Assembly: GCA_049999725.1 (NCBI GenBank)
Contig: JBNGIS010016371.1
Location: 1-40,216 of the forward strand
Length of the DNA stretch: 40,216 nucleotides
Direction of reading: 5' to 3'
Source: Haplomitrium mnioides
Lineage: Eukaryota; Marchantiophyta; Haplomitriopsida; Calobryales
A program made the position numbers and the translations under genes. The notes under the pieces are model-generated. The model was not told the DNA's origin. It saw only the letters and a list, made by a program, of their open reading frames with translations, and made no database searches. This document shows, one piece after another, positions 8,432 through 18,379 of the stretch. How positions within the stretch are numbered: the first letter of the stretch is position 1; every line of letters starts with the position of its first letter.

Positions 8432-11400
8432 TTCTGCATCGCAGGTAGCTTCCGTCGAAGAGAGTATCAGCAGCAAAAATCGTAAAAGAGAAAACTGGTG
8501 AAGGTCGAGGCTGTGATACCTGCATCGAGGAGTCTTTGTCGAGCAGAGGTCTTGTGCGGTGTTTCATCAAGCAAGGGTCTGCTCGAGCCGAAAATTGTCA
8601 AAAGAGAAGTGGTGCTCTAATTGAATTGTCAAGTGTAGGGCAGGGGCGATTCCTCGAGTGCTCGTTTGTGTTGGTTTGCAAGAGAAGAAAGGAAGCATCG
8701 AGCACTGATTTCTGCATGAAGGGTAGATTTTGTCAAGCTCTTACAAATTTTGTTGTCGAAGGTAGGGTGTTCAATCAACTTGTTAAAAGGGCCATTGTCT
8801 TCTGCGTCGAGGGCAGCTTCTTATCGAAGAGATTTCGAAACCCTTGCTGCTCAAAAATCGCAGATCAGGAGCTGCGATTTCAAAGGGTCTTTTGGCTGGT
8901 CTTTTTTTGGACAAAGAATCTTTTCATGAGCAGGAGTAAAGCTGCCATCGAATCAATTCTAGAAGAGCATTATTTGTTTTGTAAACCTATAAGGTGATGT
9001 TTTGAGGTAGGGTTCTCATGGAATGGAGAGTCGACACTTGATGTTATTGGAAGAGATTTCATCAAAGAACCAAGTCACCAAGTTGCAGGCGAGCAGCAAT
9101 CAGGGATCATGGATCCAAAATTGCAGCAGCAATAGCAATTCTTCATGGAGCAGCAACAGGAATTCTTCATCCAAGGCAGAATCGCAGAGCAGATTTTGTA
9201 GAATCGCAACAGAGCATTTTTAGGGATTTTGTGATTTTCCCTTGTTGCTCAAATTTTATCACCAAAGAGCGAGCAGATTGGTTTTTTTGTAAGGGATTGT
9301 TGAGGGATTTTATTTGAGGATCTTGAGAAGCTTCAATCATTGAGATTGCAAGGCTGAGACCTGGTTATTGCAATTTTTCCAAGGGCAATCCTTTGTTGAG
9401 CAAAGAGAATCGTTGAAGGGCTGCAAAGATTGATTTGCAATAGAGAGAAACACATTTTTGTGAATTCTTTGCTTCAGCCCATTCAATCTTCATTTTAAGG
9501 AATTGATTCTTGCAGAGCTTGGTCGAGGAGCTACTGTTCAGATTTCTCTCTTTGATTTCTTTGGTTCCACCCAGCCGCATCATTTCCTGTTTCTGGCAAC
9601 TCTGATTTTTGCATCGAGAGCAATTTTTGTCGAAGGGAGTCCTTCAAGCTCTGAAAATCGTCAAGCAGCTCTTTGATGTTGCTACAGCAGACTTGCATTA
9701 GGGATTTGTAAGAAGGGCTACAAATTTTTGCCCAAGAAGGAAGAGTACCCTTGGAGATTTTTGTTTTGCAGCAAAGGATTCTTGCTGGTCCATCGTCAAG
9801 CAAGGGAGGACAGTTGAGCAGCCTTGTTGCTTGATTTTTGAACCAGGGTCTGGAGTAGCATCAGTGATTCACCAACTGAACATGGCATTTTGAGAATTCG
9901 TTGAGCTGCATTCAACTGCTTGAACACTTCCCATTAATCTAATCATTTGCATGTTGAGTTCTGCTCAAAATTGAGCAAACATTGGCTTGTTGGAAAGCTC
10001 TGCTAAAGGCACTTCCAACGCAAGTGATTTGAAGGGATTTGGAGCAGAAATGAAAATCTGACACTCTAAAATGTGTTCGAAAGCAGTTCAGAGTGCGAAA
10101 ACTTCAACAAGCATTTTGTGAGCTCTCTACTTCAGCGAGTTCAAGCAGTGAGTTTTATTTCAGCATTCAACCATCAAGCAAGTTGCTTGGTGCAACATCT
10201 ATTTGTCAACAACTTTTGTTTTCCTTGGAGGAGGGTGGCTTGATCTCTTGCATGCAGCAAAAGTAGGGTCCAATATCAAGTTTGTAGGGAATTTTCTTGA
10301 GCAAAAGACATTACTGTAAAGGATTTTGCTGCAAAGGATTTTCATAGACCACCTGCAACATTTTTCTGGCATCCATAAGCAAGAGAATTTTGTTGAGCTT
10401 GAAAGGATTAGTAGGAGGATATAGCTTTTCCTTGAAGACTATATCTTGTGGAAGCCAACCCAGCAAGAACCACTCTCAAGCATTTCTCAATTTTGTTGTT
10501 GCTCATATTTTGTGGCACAAAGGTCCAACTAAGGGGCAGGGCAACATGTTTTGGGGATTCTCTTGATTTTTCCCTTGCTACTCCTCTTTTGTCAAGTAGA
10601 AGATTTGTCAGTTTGTTGATGCAGAGCTGACATAGAAAATAGAGCATTCAAGTGGAGACTTTTGAAGAAGCTTTTGAAGTATATACTAGTGGGTTGCAGA
10701 AGCAAACATATGCAAAGCTAGTATTTTTGTTGGTCAGTAGCAAGTCAATTTCTCTGGTCCCACTGTGGCATACATAGGTCAACACTTGCTGAATGGTAGT
10801 GTAATATTGGTAGTAGATTGGAGTCATGTCCACGACTACATTGCAGAGGTTGGATGTACTGGAACAATCATGTCCCACTGTGGCATGTATAGGTCAACAC
10901 TTGCTGAATGGTAGTGTAATATTGGCAATAGATTGGAGTCCTGTCCACAACTACATTGCAAGAGCTGGATGCACTAGAACAGTCTTGTTTGGCCAGCCTA
11001 TGAACTGACCTTTAGTGGAGGTTGCTGGAATTTCAAGAGGAAGTGAAGGCACAAGCTTGGGCTAGAATAGAAAGAAGTCCCTTGATTGGAGTTCCAAAGT
11101 GACAAAAAGGTTGTCCAAGGATTTAGGGAGAGCAAGAACAGAATTCTCTTTTGTTACTATTGTCGCACATCAATATCTCTAATGCTTGCTACTGAAGATT
11201 AGTAGGTTGCAGGGTTGATATTCTGAGAAGAAGATTTGAGGCTCCCGTGAATTCTTTGTCAACTGACTTGTTGCTGCCATCAGAGGACTGCTTGATCTTA
11301 GTGGTTCAAAATCCAGAAAAAAACAGAAAAGGGAAGAGGGAAGTTAGAGCAACAGCTCTATATTCGTAATCAGCCAACTAGAAAGTGGATCATAATACTA

Positions 11401-12080
11401 CATTGGAGATTGCTCTATTTTGGGTTGATATGACAGACTTGGTCTAATCCAAGAGAGAACATCCATCTGTTTGCAAGACAAAGGCTCAAAAAGACCTGTT
11501 GCTTGAAATCTATTTGCAACACAGAACTGCAGGTAACTAAACACTAATCAAATTACAAACATAATTTTCAGAAAAATAAAATAAAATAATTATGAATTCA
11601 GAGAGGTTGAACCAGACCCTCCACTGAGTGGCGCAAGGGTGGCAGGAATCCACCAGCATGCTCCCAGGGCGCAGGCTATCTAGAAGCCCAGAATTTTGCT
11701 GAAGTGAAGCAAGAAAGTCCGAAAAATTGTTTGCATGACTCTAAATGTCAGTCTGCAGTGCTCAAGAGAAGAGCAACAAAAATTCTGTTTTGATTTAATG
11801 TCAATTCTGTTCCTAGGTTGAGAAGAAGACCAATCAACTAGGATTGGCAAGCCAAATGTGCCCTGTCTAGAGAAGAAGGAAGGGTCAGTTGTGCTGATTT
11901 GCGCATTTCAGCCGACTTGTAAGCAAGTGGCTAAGTGGCAATAGCACAGCTTGTGAGTTGTGAGTGAGTTCAGCTGAGTAAAGGTCAACACAAAGCTAAA
12001 GGGTGGAAGGTGGCGGTACGGTGTCACTTGTAGTGGCATCCAATTTTGACTTGCAGTAAGAGTGACTCAGCAGTTGGTAA
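8432..12080 (+). other. Long non-coding leader of the gag-only element
   Basis: About 3.6 kb rich in short motifs (TCGAG, GAGCAGC, AGGGATTTT). It has no open frame that resembles a protein family; the longest, about 150 codons near 8536, has no ATG-supported homology that I recognise. Long leaders are usual in non-autonomous LTR elements and may hold packaging signals. Confidence 0.6.
10756..10985 (+). repeat. 115-bp tandem duplication in the leader
   Basis: CACTGTGGCAT begins at 10761 and again at 10876. The two 115-base units share TCAACACTTGCTGAATGGTA and differ by scattered substitutions. Confidence 0.85.
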
Positions 12081-13699
12081 GTGACCATACGTCGGACGAA
12101 GAGGAGGCAACTTTTCCTATTACTCAAGAACCCATCGTCTTGGGATATGAATGAAATGTATGGGGCCACAAAAGGGCCAAGGAGGTTCTTTGTTGCAGTA
12201 GGCACCATTGATCTGGATGATTTCATCCAAGAGTTTGACACTTGGTGTGATCTACAAACATTGCAAAACTCTGCTCTTTTTACACCTTTCATAGCATGGA
12301 AAGGTTTGTTTTAGCACTTGGAAGGGCCGCCCATGGATGATTACCATGAATTCAGGCAGGCTCATTTGATTGAGATTGAGGAGTGGAGACAGTATTGGTC
12401 ACCCAATTATGTCTCCATCACCTATGGTAGAAGGGCCAATACCCATGTCCCTACGACCTATACAACATCCTCTAGTGGCACTAGCCATAGTATTGGTGCT
12501 TCAGGGGCAGGAGGAGTTTTCAATACACCTGTTCTAGTCAGTGCAGCAGAGAGTGGAGAGGTTCCTGTGTTTAACCATGTGGTTGAATTTTTTGAGCTTC
12601 TCAAGCAGAATTACCAAGTCGTGAGGAATGACAAGCTGAAGAGTCTTCAGGAGTTCCAACACAAGGCTAGAGAGAGCTTGAGGGAAGCTTACACCAAGAT
12701 GTGAAGGCTTATCAATGTCACAAAGGGAGTGACAAAGGCTTTAGCGGTACAATTTTGGTATTCCATCCTTGACAGGGATTTGAGGAGGAGAGTGAGAGAT
12801 GCCACCCTTCTCAGGGATTCTGATCCCACTCTTGTTATTGTGTTTACACTATCAGAGTGCATAGAGCTTAACCTGGTGAATAAGAGAGTGGTCACTGTAG
12901 GATTTCATAAAGAGGTACCAAAATCTGCGTCTCTAGCCACATCTACATCACAATCTGCATCACAGAAGGGTCAAAAGGTTGGAGGGCAGTCAACTTTACC
13001 ATCTTATATAGGTCAGCAGTCAAGTTGTTGGACCTATGGTGGAGATTATATGCAGAGACTATGTCCAGAGGTGAAGAAGCCACAAGCAGCACGTTCTAGA
13101 GATGCAGGTGTAGCTGGCCAGCAGCAATGTGACCATAGTGGGGTCATGGGTCACACCAGGGACCGATGTTTTTTGCTTCACCCGGAGTTGCGACAAGGAG
13201 GAGCTCACACAAGTGAGCAAGGCAAAGGCGGCGAGGTGGTCGTGGCAGACGAGCATCACCAGTTGAGAGAGCTGGGGTGGGTGCTCCATCAGCTATTGTG
13301 GATCCTAAGGATGCTAGGATTGCACAGTTGGAGCAGCAGTTAGCTGCCATGACTACAGCTCAAGCAAGGCCCAACTCTAGAGGTGAAGCCTCTACTTCAT
13401 ACGAAGCTCATGGAGATTTAGCTGGTATGGGATTCATGTGTGGGACAGCCCACATTGATGCGTCTGCGGCGGTGACCAGAGCAGTAGACACGGCTATTGA
13501 GCCTAGAGGAGTATTGGTGGAGTTGGATCCTCAGAGGGGGGATGCTCATTGGCAGGTAAGACTTCCACAGTTATTTGAATTGACAGATTTGGTGAGGACC
13601 ACGTCCATGCGTCCATCTCAAGCTTCCAAGGGGAAGCCAACTGTGGCTCCCATTTTTGTGCACATGAACGATGGGGCTCCATTGCACCTGACCTTCTAG
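12081..13699 (+). pseudogene. LTR-retrotransposon gag (capsid and two zinc knuckles)
   Basis: One frame runs from about 12081 to 13343 and is broken by stops at 12312 and 12702. The capsid-like part includes DLDDFIQEFDTWCDLQ and DYHEFRQAHLIEIEEW. The nucleocapsid part has a knuckle-like CWTYGGDYMQRLCP (usual pattern CX2CX4HX4C, altered) and CDHSGVMGHTRDRC. After a frameshift near 13225 a glycine/arginine-rich linker leads into a coiled-coil-like DARIAQLEQQLAAM and a C-terminal region ending LHLTF with a stop at 13699. Gag would form the virus-like particle. The start is uncertain because no ATG precedes the first homology. No pol follows; the polypurine tract comes about 85 bases later. Confidence 0.8.
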
Positions 13700-13783
13700 T
13701 CTTTGCAGCAATAGGTGTATATCAATTTTCTAGGAGATAGATGGCTAGCTAGTGTAAGGGGACTTGACCACCAGCTAAGGGGG

Positions 13784-13797
13784 CGATTGTGTGGTCT
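13784..13797 (+). promoter_or_regulatory. Polypurine tract of the gag-only element
   Basis: CTAAGGGGGCGAT lies immediately before the LTR start TGTGTGGTCTAATG at 13798. It is the expected second-strand primer position and fixes the 5' edge of the LTR. Confidence 0.75.
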
Positions 13798-14180
13798 AAT
13801 GCATTGTATGCAAATGAGACTCAATTGTGTGTCATTTTCTGTTGTATGTCAGGAGATGTCATGGAATTGTGTGGACACTGTAGTTGTGTAAGTGATGTGT
13901 ATATACACGACAGTTGTCACAACATTCCATGTATTTTTCTATTTTTAGACATTTTGAGTTTTTCCTCTTTTTGTGCCTTAGTATATAAGGCCATGTACTC
14001 TCATCGAAAGGTTATCTTTCAATGTCTTATTTCATTTATGAACCAAAAGAAGAGCTGTGGTATTGCAATTCTTGGAGAAGCGTGGATTCCTTGTGAGCAA
14101 AGGTGCGCTAGTTCTGATATCGGAAGATCAACACACAAATTGGGAATTTCTTCGAGAAGGTATCACTCAAAGAAAAGTGT
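13798..14180 (+). repeat. Right LTR of the gag-only element (about 383 bp)
   Basis: It starts TGTGTGGTCT after the polypurine tract and has TATATAAGG near 13981. It matches the left LTR from 13915 to about 14178. A fresh LTR start follows at once at 14181. Confidence 0.75.
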
Positions 14181-14306
14181 TGTGAGGTCTCATGCATTGT
14201 ATGCACATGAGACTAAATTGTGTGTCATTCTCTGTTGTATGTCGGTAGATGTTATGGAATGTGTGTGGATGATGTACTTGTTGAAGCGATGTGTATGCGC
14301 ACGACA
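14181..14306 (+). repeat. Extra LTR head (first ~126 bp) joined to the right LTR
   Basis: TGTGAGGTCTCATGCATTG and what follows match 13798-13912 to the GTGTAT..CACGACA point, exactly where the left LTR begins. Gene 2 coding sequence resumes directly after it. Confidence 0.8.
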
Positions 14307-15698
14307 AACGGGATTTCATAAAGTTGGCCATCCACATCAAAATTCTGAAGCCCAAGCAGGGCGTAAATATTCAACAGCTAGTGTTGCATCCCATCGTGAC
14401 TACATTTTCAATTCACATTGCATGGTCTTGTGCACAAAAAAAGAGAAAGGAGATGGAGCCAACTGTGGCTCCCAAAAAGAAGAAACAGACGGTCCAAGAG
14501 AAAAAGCCTATTCCACAACCAGTTATTGAGGAGGAGCCAGCCTCTTGCAAATCTCTAGCAAGGTTGTCTTCAGCACCAAGTAGTTAGGGGCAAGAAATAG
14601 AGGCGAAGCCAGTTTAGGCTCCAACTTCAAGAGTAAAAAGACAATCGCACAATGGGTTGCAAACTTTCCAAGAACAGGAGCAAGTGGACCCTCAGACAAT
14701 GTCTGAGAAAGATAAAAACAAAATAAGAAAGTGTGCAATCCAGCGATGCAAAGTCCGCGAAGAAATAATTACTATTAAGTTGGAGAACTTGAATCTGTGG
14801 AAACCTGGAATGGACAATTGGAGGCTTTTCCAAGTTAGAAGGCTGAATGAAGATTTTGTTGAGCTTATGGCATAGAAAATGCTCACAAACAAACATATGC
14901 ATAGTATTTTTATCGTTGTTGTTGACCCAAAGTGTGGGTTGAAGGATAAGTCAGAGTTCGATATTCAGAACCCTGACAAGTATTGATACGAGATTGCAAG
15001 AGGCAATTACAATGCTGCAACAAGGCAGCTTTTGATCACAAAATACAGAGTGAAGAATCTGACACTTTTGCTTTGCAACTGCTATGTATACGTAGGCCTT
15101 ACACCAATAGAGGCCCATATTTTTGCAACTGATGACAACTACGATTGAAGGTACAGGTTGGAAATGACCTCAATTCAGAAGGTCGAATCTTGGCATCAAA
15201 GGTTTGTGGAGTGTGAGATGGTGTCATACTAGAAATTGAAAAGAGAATTTGTGTTCCTTGGAGATCAAGCCCAAGTCCACACTTGATAAGACAATCACTT
15301 CTCAAGACAACTGGTTCCAACTTGCATTTCAAAGTGGTGATCTCTGAGATCTACAATAGAGCATATTTTTGATGTGGGAGAAAAATATTGTGAAGGGCTA
15401 GAAGCCAAAGGCCAAAGGATCTCTTAGAATGGAGCACATCAAGTGGACACCTTGGAGGTCACTTTAGGGTCTTCTTGACGAAGTGAAAATTTCAGTTTTG
15501 AAACGTGTGGAAGTCAGAGAGCTTTCAATAGATGAAATGTCTCGGGAGGTAGAGAGGTATAAAGTTTTGGCAATGATGGTGAAAAGTTTTTGTTCTGAAG
15601 TTTACTGCAATAGCTGGGAGGAAGCAAAAGAGAAGTACCCTCTCCACATAGAGGAGTTGAAGATGGCTGCATTCTATTCTAGTTTCGAGAAGCTTTTG
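14307..15698 (+). pseudogene. Gene 2, copy A: lysine-rich linker, ParB-like domain and helical region
   Basis: It resumes with DFIKLAIHIKILKPKQG. A basic, nuclear-localisation-like stretch PTVAPKKKKQ follows, then a ParB-like segment. This shows WRLFQVRRLNEDFVELM (about 14820-14870), IFIVVVDPKCG, YEIARGN with an ARQLL-like stretch, and GLTPIEAHIFATDDNYD (about 15090-15145). The pattern RRLN..FVELMA, then an invariant Y..G and LT..A..A.DN, is what ParB-domain DNA methylases of phages and bacteria show. A decayed helical stretch follows, then VEVRELSIDEMSREVERYK and a clean donor (TTTTG, GTAAGT) at 15698. Several stops break it. Copy C of this exon is at 33833-34922. Confidence 0.6.
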
Positions 15699-15810
15699 GT
15701 AAGTTTGTTTTTTCACTATACATTCATTTCTTTGGAGTTGTGGTGAATTTACGCTAAGTTGTCTTTGGTTATAATAAAACAGGTTTTGAGTTCTTTTGTG
15801 CAATAGATTT

Positions 15811-16335
15811 CATAGTCTCTGCGCTCCTATACTTCACAGTCCATGCGCGCATGGACTTCACAATCCTTGCTCACTTGGACTTAACAGTCCAAGCATGCTT
15901 GGCTTGGAAGTCCATGCCCGCATGGACTTCCAAATCTTGGCACTCGTGGACTTCAACATCCATGCAAGGCTTGCTTTTGAAGTACAGGCTTGCATGGAAT
16001 GCTACGTCCATGCGCGCATGGACTATGAAGTTCATGCTTGCCTGGAATATTAAGTTTTGGCAATGGATTGTGAAGTCTAAGCGAGCCTTTGCTATTAAGT
16101 CTATACACGCATGGACTGTAAAGTCCAAGCAAGCTTTTGACTATCAATTCCTTGCTCGCAAGGACTATGAAGTCCATACGTGTATGGACGAGCATGGACT
16201 TTGAAGTCCAAGCCCTCTTGGACATCAAAGTCCATGTTCGTATGGACTTTGAAGTCCTTACATGCGTGGACTTCATTGTCCATACGAGCATGGAATTCAA
16301 TGTCCATCTTAGTTTGGAGTCTAGGGTCTTTGCTC
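15811..16335. repeat. 24-bp palindromic array in a gene 2 intron (about 22 units)
   Basis: The array fills most of the intron 15699-16409. Unit anchors fall at 15816, 15840, 15864, 15888, 15911, 15935, 15959, 15983, 16007, 16031, 16055, 16076, 16100 and so on to 16327, nearly all 24 apart. There is one step of 23, one of 21, one of 25 and one of 34 (a 10-base local duplication). Consensus: AGTCCATGCGCGCATGGACT plus four bases. Because the unit is palindromic, open frames appear on both strands; they are artefacts. Confidence 0.93.
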
Positions 16336-16409
16336 AATTTGTCTTTCTCTCTATAGTCTTAAATTTCTTTTCTGTCTCCTCTTATTTTTTCCGTTTTTGT
16401 TGTGTATAG

Positions 16410-17637
16410 GGGGACAAAATGTTCAAACGTGAGCTAGCAAAAAAATTGACCACAACTGCCAAAGGGCAAAAAATATCGGGGGTCGAAGAAGCCTTAGAAG
16501 ATTAAGACCAGGCTCCAACATTAGTTTCCTACCCTCTTGCTTTTATGCTTCATTGCCAAAAAGCTAGAGAGTGGAAATTAAGGCAACAAAATGATGTTGC
16601 ATCCCTTCCAACTGATGGAGTTGTGAGAGACAAGGATGAGGACTTAATGTCCTACATTGATAGTCTCAACGTGGCATATTACCAAGTCTACGGGGAGGCC
16701 AACGCTCATCAATTGAAGGGATTTGTGAAACTTAGGTGTTTCACTTTGGCGATTGCAAATATTTTTTACAGTTACAACCTTAAGGAATGCAAGCATGACA
16801 ATTCAGAACCTTTTTCAAAAGATGACATTTTTTACATAGTTTCATCTCTTGCGACAATAACGACGTCGGATTTTTGGTCATTTGTAATTATACATTTGTC
16901 GCAACAATTTGGCATCGTCGAGGATGTCTTTCAGAAGTTTGTTGTGCCGTCGACCATATCATCTGGTAGGTTCTTCTTTGATTTTTTGGTTTTTTAGTTT
17001 ATATTGTTTAGTTTTCCTACACTTTGTTTATAGTGTTTGATTTGTTTGTTTTTCTTATTACAGAGACAAAGGCAACATTCATCATTCCGATGGTCCGAGA
17101 ATTGCACACGCCTACGAGTATTGGACTATGGGCTACTGGAAAAAAGAAGGAAAGAGGAGCATAAGGCTTTTCAATTTGCAGCCTACTCTTGCAAGTGGTC
17201 TACCTTGGCAAATAATACGTAGTGTTTTTAGTTGTTTTGCGGTTTTGGCCAAACTAAAACATCCAAGAGATGATGCTTATGTGAATGTTTATCAAAAGCT
17301 GGAGGCTCTTTACAATTATTTTATTGACCATTTGTCAACAGAGCAAGATTGGACCTTAGATCTTTGCTTAGAGTCCGACACATGCCTTGTGTGTGGTTTA
17401 AAGCTGATGCAAAACTGCAAGGCTGTGGAATATGATAGACGTCAGTCTATCTACATTCCTCAGAGAGTTTTGATGATGGCTTCATTGCCATCCAACATGA
17501 CAGAGTCACAAAGAGTATATGCATACCACAAAGAACCTGTTCCTCCTGGTACTGTAGGTGCTAGTGGTGTCTCTATTGCCATCTTTGGGACTGAAAAGTC
17601 TTGGCATGACTCTCTAACGGTCAACCAGTGGATTTAG
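16410..17637 (+). pseudogene. Gene 2, copy A: beta-class N4/N6 DNA-methyltransferase-like domain
   Basis: Two exons. The first (16410-16975, acceptor TATAG, donor G, GTAGG) includes NVAYYQVYGEANAHQLKG, then IANIFYSYN at the place of the DPPY motif IV, then SKDDIFYIVSS and an FW.FVIIHLSQQFGIVEDVF strand-helix. The second (17064-17637) includes AYEYWTMGYWKKEGKRS and a QKLEALYNYFIDHL helix. After that helix comes DLCLESDTCLVCGLKL, which replaces the usual D..GGSGT motif I, and then NCKAVEYDRRQSIYIPQRV. Order IV then I is the beta-class layout. Both catalytic motifs are decayed, so this copy is inactive. It would have transferred methyl groups to DNA; target base unknown. Confidence 0.65.
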
Positions 17638-18155
17638 ATGAGACAACTCCTCTTGAAGAGGATAGAGCCGTAGCATCTCATTGAAGAAAAATTTTTATTA
17701 ATAAATTATTTTTTTTCAAAGTTTTATTTGCTAAAGCTTCAATCTTATTGCACTCCCAATCCATTTTAAGTCATTTCATCACGATTCAATTTGGTGCGCA
17801 AAATGGTTTTTGAGCAAAATGATTTGGTTTCTCTGAAATTTAGCAAAGAAGTCTATAGTGGCATGGAAGTTCACTTTCTTTTTTCATATTTATATCTTCT
17901 TAGATGACCTTCTATATTCTCTGCCTCCAATAACTCAACAGTTCTGGATCGCTTTAGTTGTCCATGCAGACATGAGCTTTATTTGTTCAAGCTCGAGTTA
18001 GTTGTAGTTGTCCTTATGCACAAGTATCTTTCAAACAAAGCATGTCTACACTTAGGCCTTAGTTGTCCACGCGCGCATAGGCTTGAGCAATCTTTTCACA
18101 TAAAGTGTAAATTACAAAATTGGTTTCTGAGAGTGAAAAATGAAACAAGAACCCT
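17638..18155. other. 3' flank of gene 2 with decayed palindromes
   Basis: No gene seen. An AATAAA-like TTAATAAATTA lies near 17698, a possible poly(A) signal. Degenerate array units appear at about 17958-17978 (TCCATGCAGACATGAG), 18012-18028 and 18063-18083 (CCACGCGCGCATAGG). Confidence 0.5.
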
Positions 18156-18180
18156 GTAGCGGTTCTTGGTTCAAAGTAGC
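18156..18180 (-). repeat. Candidate right terminal inverted repeat
   Basis: This is the reverse complement of 1128-1153. The first 19 inward-reading bases are identical, and the match ends in GCTAC after a 2-base length difference. The repeat is itself bounded by two GTAGC copies. It lies about 520 bases beyond the stop of gene 2. It could also be a scrap of another dispersed repeat. Confidence 0.4.
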
Positions 18181-18239
18181 GGTTGTTTCCTCTTTTTTTT
18201 CTTATAAATAACACAACTTTTTGCTTGTACTTACAATGT

Positions 18240-18310
18240 GGCTTCTGGAAAACATTCACAAAAGCATCATTTCTTGAGTGTTTTACTTTAGCAGAAACCT
18301 CATGATAGCT
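18240..18310 (-). pseudogene. Inverted scrap of gene 2 (methyltransferase exon)
   Basis: On the minus strand, AKVKHSRNDAFVNVFQKP matches AKLKHPRDDAYVNVYQKL at about 17255-17310. This scrap keeps the QKP motif typical of beta-class methyltransferases, where the main copy has QKL. It is followed by a donor-like GTAAGT. Confidence 0.7.
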
Positions 18311-18320
18311 AAAAATTGAA

Positions 18321-18376
18321 TGCATGATCAACCAATGGCTTCATCTAATGCATGATCAACCAATGGCTTCATCTAT
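18321..18376. repeat. 28-bp tandem duplication
   Basis: TGCATGATCAACCAATGGCT begins at 18321 and again at 18349. The two 28-base units are nearly identical. Confidence 0.9.
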
Positions 18377-18379
18377 TTA

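Larger units (their letters stand above)
7932..14306 (+). mobile_element. Gag-only LTR retrotransposon (TR-GAG/LARD type) inside gene 2
   Basis: Partial LTR at the left, a long non-coding leader, a gag gene, a polypurine tract, a complete LTR, and the first 126 bases of another LTR. There is no protease, reverse transcriptase, RNase H or integrase, so it would depend on an autonomous partner. It interrupts a gene 2 exon that is continuous in the other unit. The order of LTR parts is permuted (see findings). A clear target duplication was not found. Confidence 0.8.

Noticed and set aside
8536-8997. Open frame of about 150 codons in the leader of the gag-only element
   Set aside because: No recognisable domain and no match elsewhere in the window; composition is like the surrounding non-coding leader.
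15796-16409. Several overlapping open frames on both strands across the 24-bp array
   Set aside because: The unit is palindromic and its length is a multiple of three, so repeats stay open on both strands automatically. The array sits in an intron with good splice sites.
16410-17637. Bacterial contamination as the source of the methyltransferase-like gene
   Set aside because: The gene has plant-style introns, lies between plant transposon parts, and recurs in a second unit in the window.
18190-18240. TTCTTATAAATAACACAAC resembling the edge of the gypsy LTR
   Set aside because: The similarity is about 30 bases of A/T-rich sequence and does not extend into the rest of the LTR, so it was not called as an LTR remnant.
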